DNA from: GCA-020344715 sp050115935 | GTDB taxonomy: Archaea > Thermoproteota > Bathyarchaeia > Bathyarchaeales > Bathyarchaeaceae | Reading direction: 5' to 3' | DNA length: 6,001 nucleotides | Assembly: GCA_050115935.1 (NCBI GenBank) | Contig: JASFPO010000122.1 | Span: 1 to 6,001, forward strand | Shown: in pieces, positions 1 through 5,998 of the stretch | How the letters are laid out: every line of letters begins with the position of its first letter | Numbering within the stretch: the stretch's first letter is position 1 | The notes under the pieces: model-generated | Databases searched by the model: none | Told to the model about the DNA's origin: nothing | What the model saw: the letters and a program-made list of their open reading frames with translations, nothing else | Position numbers and translations under genes: made by a program

Positions 1-389
1 TGTTCGGCTGGCCTGTGATAGCTGGAGTGACTGTAGGCTGCCTTTTAGGCAATGCATACTTTTGGCTCGGACCACAAGATGTTATCCTTGGACCCATTGC
101 TAACTTGATCGCGGCGACTCTCATTTTCCTGCTAAGAAAAAGGCAGCTCTTGGCTTGTGTTGTTGGGGCTCTGCCCATCGGAATCATTGTAGGAAGCTAC
201 CTTTGGCAGTTCTTTCCACCGCCAGATATCTTTGGTCTAAGCTTGCCCACGTGGATGGCTATGATTGCTAGTATCACAATAAGTAGTCTGGTTGCTATGG
301 CCGTAATCGGTTATGTTATACTGAAGGCATTAAGCAGACCCAATGTGATCAATCCCCTAAAATCTCGAGGACTAAAGGTCATCGAATAG
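1..389 (+). CDS. queT: QueT-family ECF transporter S component, 3' part (5' end outside window)
   Basis: Partial gene. The frame is open to the window edge, so the GTG at 15 is probably internal and about 128 C-terminal residues are visible. They are very hydrophobic, with membrane segments at roughly visible residues 3-22, 25-45, 48-68 and 78-110 and a short polar tail. The pattern FGWP...GVTVGCLLGN followed by DVILGPIANLIAA resembles the conserved core of QueT (DUF988), the substrate-binding membrane subunit of energy-coupling factor transporters thought to import queuosine precursors. In archaea the likely use would be salvage of 7-deazaguanines for archaeosine in tRNA; that role is inference. 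No ATPase or EcfT gene is visible, so it would rely on a shared ECF module elsewhere. It converges on polB1. Alternative: another ECF S component. The family call comes from recalled motifs, not a search. Confidence 0.62.
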   Translation, partial: FGWPVIAGVTVGCLLGNAYFWLGPQDVILGPIANLIAATLIFLLRKRQLLACVVGALPIGIIVGSYLWQFFPPPDIFGLSLPTWMAMIASITISSLVAMAVIGYVILKALSRPNVINPLKSRGLKVIE

Positions 390-456
390 ATCAACAAGAT
401 TCACTAGAAAGAACTTCACAGTAGACCAAACAAGGGGCAAACAAACTCATAGTGAA

Positions 457-3144
457 TCACATGAATCGTTCCAGTTTTGTTAGTCCTATGATTTCTTCGA
501 AGTCCAAACCTAGTGCATCTAAGACCTGATCAAATGTGGAATGCAGATAGCCCACATATTTTTCTACGTCTACCTCACTGTCTGAAGCCAACTGGATGGG
601 TTTCACATGTGGCTCCCTTACAACTTTCACGAAGCTTATCATGTCACCAGCTTTCAGCTCATATTTTTTCTTTTGAAGAAGTCTAGCAGCCTTCACATGT
701 TGTGGAGTAGTTTTCACATAGCGTTCTGGAGCCTCTCCGAGAACCACATGAAAAGCAAGTTCATCTAGTCGTTCCCAATCGCGTTTTTTCAGTTTCAGAT
801 AACAGTTTCGAACGATGTTTGCGATTCGCTTTTTGGCATCTTCAAATTCTATAGGAGATTTTACTTGCGCTAGTTGCTCACTCATTTGATTGAAGGCTTT
901 CTTGATGAAAATTGGAATGTGTCTCTTTTTGCCAGTTAAGCCTTTGACGTCGACACTTCCATCAGCGGAAACTCCGAGATAGTTCTTCTTTCTAGTGCTG
1001 AACAGCGCATAGCGGTATAGCTTGTCTACGTCAAGCTCCATCTTCATCTCTTTTCTGGACCACTGTGCTAAAGAGTCTATCTGCTCTTGAGTTGGATTCT
1101 TGAGGAAAATGCTGTCGGTGTCTCCGTAGATAACTTGGATTTCCAGCTCTCGTGCCTTGTTGATTATCTGATTTATAGAATGTCTTCCTATAGCGGCTGT
1201 AGCTTCCGCAACTGGAGGACAGTAAAGGGCAAAGGATGCAGCGCCAAACACTCCGTAGCTGGCGTTCAAGATCACCTTTAAGGCGCTTTGTATGACGTTA
1301 TACCAGCTCCTCATTTCTCTAGACAATGTCTTGTCTTTTGATTTCGGCTTGTACCATGTAACTCGTAGATCTCTAAGAGAACCGATTAGGAGGCTTTCTA
1401 GGGCTCGATATTTGGTGCAAACCCAATGTGATGTGTCGGGTATGGTTTTGCTTTTGCATTCAGGATGAGAGCACCTGATTGTCTGGTAGCCTAAGTTCCA
1501 AACCTTAATTAGGGACGGGTATAGGCTTGCGAAGTCCATGACAGCAACATTGAAATGCACGCCTGGAACGGGCTTAACCACAATCGCGCCTTTGTATTTT
1601 TTCCCTTTTATGATTGCTTTCGTGACCGTTTCGCCCTTAACAGCAAGTATGTCTTCAGTGTTTGGAATAAGCACGTTTCTGCCACGATGTTCAAAATGGA
1701 GAAAGTTTCGGATCCACCGAGAAACGCCTTGTCGGCTCACGTCTTCCATAGGCATGCGGCTGATTCGGGTTAGGGCCAAGATGAGCTTCATGACGAGGTT
1801 GTCGTCGAAAGTTGTGAGCTTCAGAGTTATTTCTGAGTCTCGCATGCAGTATTGGGCAAGTTCGCCATAATGCAGCTCGTTAAGTGGTTTGACTAGTTCC
1901 ACTTTGGCCATTCCAACTAAGGCCTTGCCAACCTCATCTAGGGTAATGCCCCGGTATCTGTTGCTGAAAGCGTAGATTTGAATTGACTTGTTGAAGAAGA
2001 ATTTGTAGAGGTCTATGTGCACTCCAGATTTGAGTAGACAAACTCTTCTCCCGATCTCAATGGGCATCTGACTTCGTCTTATCCCAAGATGTTTTTCTGC
2101 CCTGTTGACCAAGTACCTGAGGTCAAAGTCGTCTCCATTAAATGTAATAACAAACGGATAATCACGGATTGCCTGAAAAACCTCCAGAATCAAATTCTCT
2201 TCAGAATCAAAGTATTCAACGCTTACGTCAGGTGGAAGCTTTTCAATTCCCTCTCTAACGCCAGCTCGCTTTAGCAGTAAAACTCTCTTTTTCCCATCAG
2301 ATCCTAGAAGTGATACGCATATGACCTGATAGGCTGCCTCTCGTGGATCGGGCACGCGGAAGGTTAGTTTGCCTTCTATCTCCTGTGTTGGGGTGAAAAC
2401 TTCGATGTCCAAGGCTAACCTTCTAAAGTTGGGAGCAGGATACTCTAGCAATCTTGCCCAAGTTTCTATGTTCCGCAAAGCCTCTTTGGGTTCTCCTTGC
2501 AATAAAGAGCAGATTTTGTTGATCATTTGCTCTGACGACTCATGTGTCACCTGAACTAAATCACCATTTTCGATTTTGTAGAGCATGCCTAGCGGCAGTT
2601 GTCTATCGTAAATGTAGCATTGATAATACTTGATGGCAGCTTCCCAAACCTTAGCCTCAGTTTTGCCTCCCGTTTTAGGATAGTCTTCAGGTATAATGTC
2701 ACGTAAGCAACCACTCGGTCGACCTCCAATCGCCAACGGGTCCTTTGCCACGACTTTTGTGAGCGTGACGTTTTTGTCTTGAAACGAATCGTATTTCTCT
2801 ATGAGTTCAAAATGGTCGAAGCTCGGATGCGATGTTACACGCTCTATCTTTTCCAGTTCAATAGGCGACAGATTTGTGAGAAGATACGGTTTGTGTCCTG
2901 TGTTGTCGTACCAGAAATAGATTTTTTCTGATATCGGTTCATAGAGTTTAATGCAGGCGGCTCTTTTCTGTCCGTCGTAGGTGGCAGAAACAAAAAAGGA
3001 AGGTGACAAATCTCTGGGAGTTTTAGATATGGACTTGATTTTCTTTCTTCCTTCCTTCTGGACGTTTTTGGTTAGGGATTCTTTTGGCTTTTCATGTGTG
3101 TTTCCTGATTTTTGAAAGTAGTCGTCTAGGTGTTTCTTTGCCAT
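457..3144 (-). CDS. polB1: Family B replicative DNA polymerase, PolB1 (Dpo1) type
   Basis: Complete 895-residue DNA-dependent DNA polymerase with 3'-5' proofreading, close to the roughly 880 residues of Sulfolobus PolB1. Exonuclease motifs are intact: Exo I LALDIE (D246, E248), Exo II NGDDFD (N336, D341) and Exo III YCMRD (Y432, D436). Polymerase motifs are intact: A, DFASLYPS (D537); B, KVILNASYG (K623, N627); C, YGDTDS (D675, D677). Similarity to Dpo1 is also plain in YDNTGHKPY (79-87, the uracil-sensing N-terminal region), HIDLYKFFFNK, TPQHVKAA and KPIQLA. Residues 11-46 form a Lys-rich, probably disordered linker behind a PIP-box-like N-terminus. A Cys/His cluster lies at 558-576. No intein interrupts the motifs. 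The ATG at 3144 has no Shine-Dalgarno sequence; the Dpo1-like region needs this start or one close to it. The gene is divergent from the methyltransferase gene and presumably has its own promoter. Its role as main replicase is family knowledge. Confidence 0.97.
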   Translation of the reverse strand: MAKKHLDDYFQKSGNTHEKPKESLTKNVQKEGRKKIKSISKTPRDLSPSFFVSATYDGQKRAACIKLYEPISEKIYFWYDNTGHKPYLLTNLSPIELEKIERVTSHPSFDHFELIEKYDSFQDKNVTLTKVVAKDPLAIGGRPSGCLRDIIPEDYPKTGGKTEAKVWEAAIKYYQCYIYDRQLPLGMLYKIENGDLVQVTHESSEQMINKICSLLQGEPKEALRNIETWARLLEYPAPNFRRLALDIEVFTPTQEIEGKLTFRVPDPREAAYQVICVSLLGSDGKKRVLLLKRAGVREGIEKLPPDVSVEYFDSEENLILEVFQAIRDYPFVITFNGDDFDLRYLVNRAEKHLGIRRSQMPIEIGRRVCLLKSGVHIDLYKFFFNKSIQIYAFSNRYRGITLDEVGKALVGMAKVELVKPLNELHYGELAQYCMRDSEITLKLTTFDDNLVMKLILALTRISRMPMEDVSRQGVSRWIRNFLHFEHRGRNVLIPNTEDILAVKGETVTKAIIKGKKYKGAIVVKPVPGVHFNVAVMDFASLYPSLIKVWNLGYQTIRCSHPECKSKTIPDTSHWVCTKYRALESLLIGSLRDLRVTWYKPKSKDKTLSREMRSWYNVIQSALKVILNASYGVFGAASFALYCPPVAEATAAIGRHSINQIINKARELEIQVIYGDTDSIFLKNPTQEQIDSLAQWSRKEMKMELDVDKLYRYALFSTRKKNYLGVSADGSVDVKGLTGKKRHIPIFIKKAFNQMSEQLAQVKSPIEFEDAKKRIANIVRNCYLKLKKRDWERLDELAFHVVLGEAPERYVKTTPQHVKAARLLQKKKYELKAGDMISFVKVVREPHVKPIQLASDSEVDVEKYVGYLHSTFDQVLDALGLDFEEIIGLTKLERFM

Positions 3145-3155
3145 GCAATGTGTCC

Positions 3156-3240
3156 CACTTATTATCTGTCGTGATGCCTAAAAACGTGTTGCCTCCATGT
3201 TGCTGAACACAAGTCATATCTTCTCTCACTAATTATCTGT
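3156..3240. repeat. Pair of 14-bp direct repeats in the divergent promoter region
   Basis: The element CACTTATTATCTGT at 3156-3169 recurs as CACTAATTATCTGT at 3227-3240, with 13 of 14 bases identical, the same orientation and a 71-bp offset. Both copies lie in the only DNA between the start codons of polB1 and the methyltransferase gene. Each holds an AT-rich core that could be a TATA-like box or a regulator half-site. The upper copy is well placed for a promoter of the methyltransferase gene. The lower copy is centred only about 20 bp from the polB1 ATG, too close for ordinary TATA spacing, so it may be an operator. The repeat is seen directly; its function is unknown. Confidence 0.55.
3230..3237 (+). 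promoter_or_regulatory. Candidate TATA box for the methyltransferase gene
   Basis: The AT-rich stretch TAATTATC lies inside the upper copy of the 14-bp repeat. A start about 26 bp downstream would fall near 3259 and give a leader of about 20 nt that includes the Shine-Dalgarno sequence at 3269-3272. The match to an archaeal TATA consensus is only moderate and no clear BRE is seen. Confidence 0.33.
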
Positions 3241-3268
3241 TCCGTAAACATGTAAAACTTGTTTGGAA

Positions 3269-3272
3269 GGAG
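3269..3272 (+). promoter_or_regulatory. Shine-Dalgarno site that decides a TTG start
   Basis: GGAAGGAGCTC contains GGAG, complementary to the 3' end of archaeal 16S rRNA, with 9 nt between it and the TTG at 3282. The only nearby ATG (3250) is out of frame and is followed at once by a stop codon. The site therefore supports TTG as initiator of the methyltransferase gene. Confidence 0.65.
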
Positions 3273-3281
3273 CTCTTTGCA

Positions 3282-4619
3282 TTGCTGCGTGAGGCTTGGA
3301 CGCTCGCCATCGAAACCCTAAGTTGGATAGAACTACATCGCTTAGGCGAGCGGCTAGCTTTGGCAAGAACAGCTAGGCAGCTGAAAATTCAAGATGCTAA
3401 AGTTATGGGTTTGGCGCACAAGCTTGTGTTTGAAACTCTTCGCCGAAAAAATCTCCTGGATTTCATTATAAATCAAGCGCTGACGCCACATGCACTTTGG
3501 GATTCTGAGCTTGGTCCTCAAGCTTTTCTCCGACTCTACACCTACGAAACCAGATTCGTCAAAGGTGGCCTAGCAAAAGCAGAAAACATGGCTAGGCTTG
3601 GTCGTTCGATTCTAGGCTGGCGTGCACTAGAAGATGTTGAGGAGGCTTTAGGACGAATACTAAGCGTACAGTTTGACGCTACCTTAAGAAACCTAGGAGA
3701 CAAAGAGCGAATAGCATTGTCAACTTATAATCCCTTATGGTTTGTGAAATACTGCTTTCAAGCGTTTGGAAGAAGTGAGGCTTTAGAATTCTTGGAAAAC
3801 ACAACTCAATCGTCGCCCATCTATCTAAGAGTCAACACACTCAGAGCCTCAGAAGAGAGTATTTCGGAGAAGATGGAAATCGAGGGAATAAAGACAGAAA
3901 AGATTTCTCAACTCAATCACACCTACAAACTTCTTGAAACAAAAAGGCCTTTAGTGAGAACACAAAGTTTTCGGGAAGGGTTTTTTTACATTCAAGATAA
4001 GGCAAGCTGTCTAGCAACTGAGATTGCGAATCCCAAGCCTGAAACAACAGTACTTGATTTTTGTGCCGCGCCGGGTGCTAAAACTACTCATCTAGCACAG
4101 TTAATGCGGAACAAAGGTAGAATTTATTCAGTTGACTATTCCAAGCGTAGAATGCAGGTTTGGGAACGACAGGTGAAGCGCATGGAGGTTAAAATCGCAG
4201 TTCCGGTGATAGCAGATGTGTGTCGTATTCTACCGTTTAAGTTGTCAGCTGATCTTGTGGTTTTAGATCCGCCGTGTACAAGTACTGGAGCCTTCAGCAG
4301 GATGCCCTCAGCCAAATGGAGACTAACAAAACGTTCAGTTCACCGAATGGCGCAGATTCAGTGGAGAATGCTCCGACAATGTCCTGAACATGTCAAGAAG
4401 GGCGGATACCTTGTATATTCCACTTGCAGCATAACTCTTGAAGAAAACGAAATGCTTATTGAGAAATTCTTGAAGTGGTTTCCAGAATTTGGCTTGGTGG
4501 AAACTCAACCCAAAGTTGGCTCCCCAGGACTTCGTGGACAGGTAAAGTGCCAAAGGTTGTATCCTCATATTCACAACTGCAACGGATTTTTCATCGCAAA
4601 GCTTTTGAAAACTGGATAA
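3282..4619 (+). CDS. RsmB/NOP2/Sun-family RNA cytosine-C5 methyltransferase
   Basis: A 445-residue SAM-dependent enzyme that methylates C5 of a cytosine in rRNA or tRNA. Residues 1 to about 140 are all-helical and resemble the NusB-like RNA-binding domain of bacterial RsmB (for example AHKLVFETLRRKNLLD at 45-60). A linker region with YLRVNTLR (181-188) precedes the Rossmann domain. SAM motif I is VLDFCAAPGAKTTHLA (257-272). Motif IV is DPPCTSTG (329-336) with C332, the cysteine that in this family assists product release. Motif VI is YSTCS (379-383) with C382, the expected nucleophile. All catalytic residues are present. No PUA domain is evident, unlike NSUN6-type archaeal enzymes. The start is TTG, backed by a Shine-Dalgarno sequence. 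The substrate nucleotide cannot be read from sequence: small-subunit rRNA (RsmB-like) or tRNA are both possible. It converges on the ureohydrolase gene with a 7-bp gap. Confidence 0.93.
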   Translation: MLREAWTLAIETLSWIELHRLGERLALARTARQLKIQDAKVMGLAHKLVFETLRRKNLLDFIINQALTPHALWDSELGPQAFLRLYTYETRFVKGGLAKAENMARLGRSILGWRALEDVEEALGRILSVQFDATLRNLGDKERIALSTYNPLWFVKYCFQAFGRSEALEFLENTTQSSPIYLRVNTLRASEESISEKMEIEGIKTEKISQLNHTYKLLETKRPLVRTQSFREGFFYIQDKASCLATEIANPKPETTVLDFCAAPGAKTTHLAQLMRNKGRIYSVDYSKRRMQVWERQVKRMEVKIAVPVIADVCRILPFKLSADLVVLDPPCTSTGAFSRMPSAKWRLTKRSVHRMAQIQWRMLRQCPEHVKKGGYLVYSTCSITLEENEMLIEKFLKWFPEFGLVETQPKVGSPGLRGQVKCQRLYPHIHNCNGFFIAKLLKTG

Positions 4620-4626
4620 GGGTCAG

Positions 4627-5517
4627 TTACTTTCTTTTTGCTTTTTCAATATTGCACAATGTTTCAAACAGTGTTTTAGCGGCTTGTATAGCGGTTGTAC
4701 CATTGTCGTAGTTAGGTGCAACTTCCACTAGATCCAAGGCTATAATCCTCTGGTCACATATTCCGCGTAGAAGATTCAAGAGGATGTTTGTGGGTAAGCC
4801 CTCAGCTTCTGGATTTTGGACCCCAGGCGCAAATGCTGGATCGAGCACATCCATGTCGATTGTTAGGTAGATTTCCTTGCTGTCCGCAAGCAGTTTCTTG
4901 ATTGTTCTTAGGGTTTTCTCAGTTCCCTCGTTTTTTATTTTGTGATCAGTTATGAAGTATATGTCCGACTTTTTGGCGTATTCAAGCTCTTCTTTGCAGA
5001 CTGCTCGGGTGCCGATTTCGATGATTCGTGTGGGATGTACCTGTTCATGGATTCTACGCATGAAAGTGGTGTGGGAGGTTGTTACATTCATGTATTCATT
5101 GCGCAGGTCTAAGTGAGCATCGAAGCTAATTATGGACACGTCTTTACCGATTGCCCGCATGACACCAAGCGTTATGGTGTGTTCTCCACCCACAAAAACT
5201 GGTAGTTTTCCTGATGCTAAGAGCTCTCGGGTTACCTTTTCCAACCGTTTAAGTGTCTCCTCAACTTCTCCAGCCACATGGAGATCGCCCAAATCACGGA
5301 TCCTCAAGTCTTCTATGTCTATGCCGCTTCGGAAACTGTACGTTTCTATGTTCAGTGAGGCCTCTCGAATGGCTAGAGGCGCAAATCTTGCATCAACCCG
5401 ATAAGTGCTTGTTATGTCAAAGGGCACTCCCAAAACTACGTAATCGGACTCATCAAACGTTTGTTGATAGCCGCTGAAAACCGGGTAAGGTGAAGCGAAC
5501 AATTCACGATAGCTCAT
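4627..5517 (-). CDS. speB: Agmatinase-family ureohydrolase
   Basis: A 296-residue binuclear-manganese ureohydrolase of the arginase/agmatinase superfamily. It probably splits agmatine into putrescine and urea in polyamine synthesis. All six expected metal ligands are present, numbered from the ATG at 5517: H113 in GGEHT, D133, H135 and D137 in SFDAHLD, and D221 and D223 in TIDMDVLDP. E265 in DLVEVAP is the usual conserved late acid. The N-terminus LFASPYPVFSGY is typical of archaeal agmatinases. An in-frame TTG at 5574 would add 19 residues without family resemblance; the ATG is preferred because a TATA-like box is centred 26 bp upstream. Some archaeal relatives, such as the Thermococcus enzyme, act on N1-aminopropylagmatine instead, so the substrate is not settled. 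No decarboxylase or aminopropyltransferase gene is adjacent. The stop lies 7 bp from that of the methyltransferase gene. Confidence 0.93.
   Translation of the reverse strand: MSYRELFASPYPVFSGYQQTFDESDYVVLGVPFDITSTYRVDARFAPLAIREASLNIETYSFRSGIDIEDLRIRDLGDLHVAGEVEETLKRLEKVTRELLASGKLPVFVGGEHTITLGVMRAIGKDVSIISFDAHLDLRNEYMNVTTSHTTFMRRIHEQVHPTRIIEIGTRAVCKEELEYAKKSDIYFITDHKIKNEGTEKTLRTIKKLLADSKEIYLTIDMDVLDPAFAPGVQNPEAEGLPTNILLNLLRGICDQRIIALDLVEVAPNYDNGTTAIQAAKTLFETLCNIEKAKRK
4631..4646 (+). terminator. T-rich terminator after the methyltransferase gene
   Basis: Just after the TAA at 4617-4619 the plus strand runs TTTCTTTTT then CTTTTT, the kind of T-rich tract that ends transcription in archaea without a hairpin. 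The tract also encodes the Lys-rich C-terminus of the ureohydrolase on the other strand, so the signal lies inside that gene. No equally good tract is seen for the opposite direction. Confidence 0.5.
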
Positions 5518-5537
5518 GGATCTTGTATTTGGGCCGT

Positions 5538-5555
5538 GTATACTAAATGTTTTCG
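5538..5555 (-). promoter_or_regulatory. BRE/TATA promoter for the ureohydrolase gene
   Basis: On the minus strand an A-rich BRE-like stretch (5555-5550, CGAAAA) precedes TTTAGTATAC (5547-5538). Its centre is about 26 bp from the ATG at 5517, the spacing expected for archaeal transcription starting at or next to the start codon. No Shine-Dalgarno sequence precedes this ATG, which fits a leaderless mRNA. Confidence 0.48.
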
Positions 5556-5591
5556 TTTGCTGGTTACGAAACAATTTTATTGTTTAAGTTG

Positions 5592-5599
5592 TTATAAAA
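5592..5599. promoter_or_regulatory. Strong TATA-like box between divergent genes
   Basis: TTATAAAA, with a TTATAA palindrome at its core, is the best TATA-like sequence in this gap. On the plus strand its centre is only about 19 bp from the ATG at 5615, a little short for a leaderless start. On the minus strand it lies about 22 bp before the alternative TTG at 5574. It could serve either strand; direction is not resolved. TTTAAG at 5583-5588, about 29 bp from the ATG, is another candidate for the plus gene. Confidence 0.35.
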
Positions 5600-5614
5600 T
5601 TAGGCTTAAGAGGA

Positions 5615-5998
5615 ATGAAGACGTTGAGACTTAAACTTAAACCCGAACATCCCGACAGGTTACTGGTTTCCATCTTCCATGTGATTGTTAGTGTAGCTTT
5701 TGTTGTAATCTTGGCGCTTTACAACTTCCGCCTTTTCCACGTTGCAGTGTTGGCTGTTTTGAACCTGATCTCAGCCTACGGTCTGTTCCAAATGAAAACA
5801 TGGTCTGCAAAGCTTATAGCCGCTCTCTTCCTTCCTCAAATAATGTTCGGTATCATCACTCTTTATCTTTCCTTTACGATGTGGACGTTGCCATCAACTT
5901 GGGAAATTGCTGTTTTCAACTTATCACTCATAACTTATGTGGTTCTCTGCTTCATCTCATTTGTCTATGTTATTGCAAAGAGAAGAAGAATTAAATAG
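5615..5998 (+). CDS. Small four-helix integral membrane protein, function unknown
   Basis: I do not recognise this 127-residue protein. It has a basic N-terminus (MKTLRLKLKP) and four hydrophobic segments at roughly 16-37, 40-59, 64-88 and 97-121. A short basic loop (QMKTWSAK) lies between segments 2 and 3, and the C-terminus is strongly basic (AKRRRIK). By the positive-inside rule both ends and the middle loop face the cytoplasm. No charged residues sit inside the helices, no Cys or His cluster or enzyme motif is visible, and there is no cleavable signal peptide. Membrane-protein composition and full use of the frame support a real gene. The ATG at 5615 follows AGAGGA, but the GAGG lies too close to the start to be a standard Shine-Dalgarno site. 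It is divergent from the ureohydrolase gene, which suggests no shared function. The next gene lies outside the window. Confidence 0.72.
   Translation: MKTLRLKLKPEHPDRLLVSIFHVIVSVAFVVILALYNFRLFHVAVLAVLNLISAYGLFQMKTWSAKLIAALFLPQIMFGIITLYLSFTMWTLPSTWEIAVFNLSLITYVVLCFISFVYVIAKRRRIK

Noticed and set aside
398..458. 9-bp inverted repeat GATTCACTA / TAGTGAATC across the QueT-polB1 gap
   Set aside because: The arms are 43 bp apart with no T tract, and one arm overlaps the polB1 stop codon. A repeat of this length and spacing is expected about once in 6 kb by chance, so it is not called a terminator.
1404..1560. Possible intein or insertion between motif A and the fingers of the polymerase
   Set aside because: The extra Cys-containing stretch is short and in frame, lacks intein splice-junction residues, and Sulfolobus PolB1 has a comparable segment there.
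1087..2554. Several plus-strand open frames of 61-110 codons opposite the polymerase gene
   Set aside because: They lie wholly inside polB1 on the other strand, read as low-complexity or Ser/Arg/Cys-rich sequence with no recognisable domain, and are expected shadows of a long conserved coding region.
3145..3281. tRNA, small RNA or replication origin in the polB1 promoter gap
   Set aside because: No cloverleaf, T-loop consensus, origin recognition box with flanking inverted arms, or stable hairpin could be made out. The 14-bp repeats are direct, not inverted.
4335..4711. Open frames of 78-79 codons on both strands over the end of the methyltransferase gene
   Set aside because: They overlap the conserved motif VI and C-terminal region of a clear methyltransferase and have no protein-like motif.
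5132..5477. Plus-strand open frames of 74-90 codons opposite the ureohydrolase gene
   Set aside because: They are antisense to conserved ureohydrolase sequence; composition is Ser/Pro/Arg-rich and unlike a real domain.
5582..5642. 9-bp inverted repeat GTTTAAGTT / AACTTAAAC and nearby CTTAA copies around the start of the last gene
   Set aside because: The right arm falls in Leu/Lys codons (LKLK) of the coding region, which easily produce CTTAAA, and chance expectation is not low. It is left as a possible operator only.
5800..5994. 64-codon plus-strand frame inside the last membrane-protein gene
   Set aside because: It is a frame-shifted reading of a hydrophobic gene; the larger frame has sensible topology and a better start.
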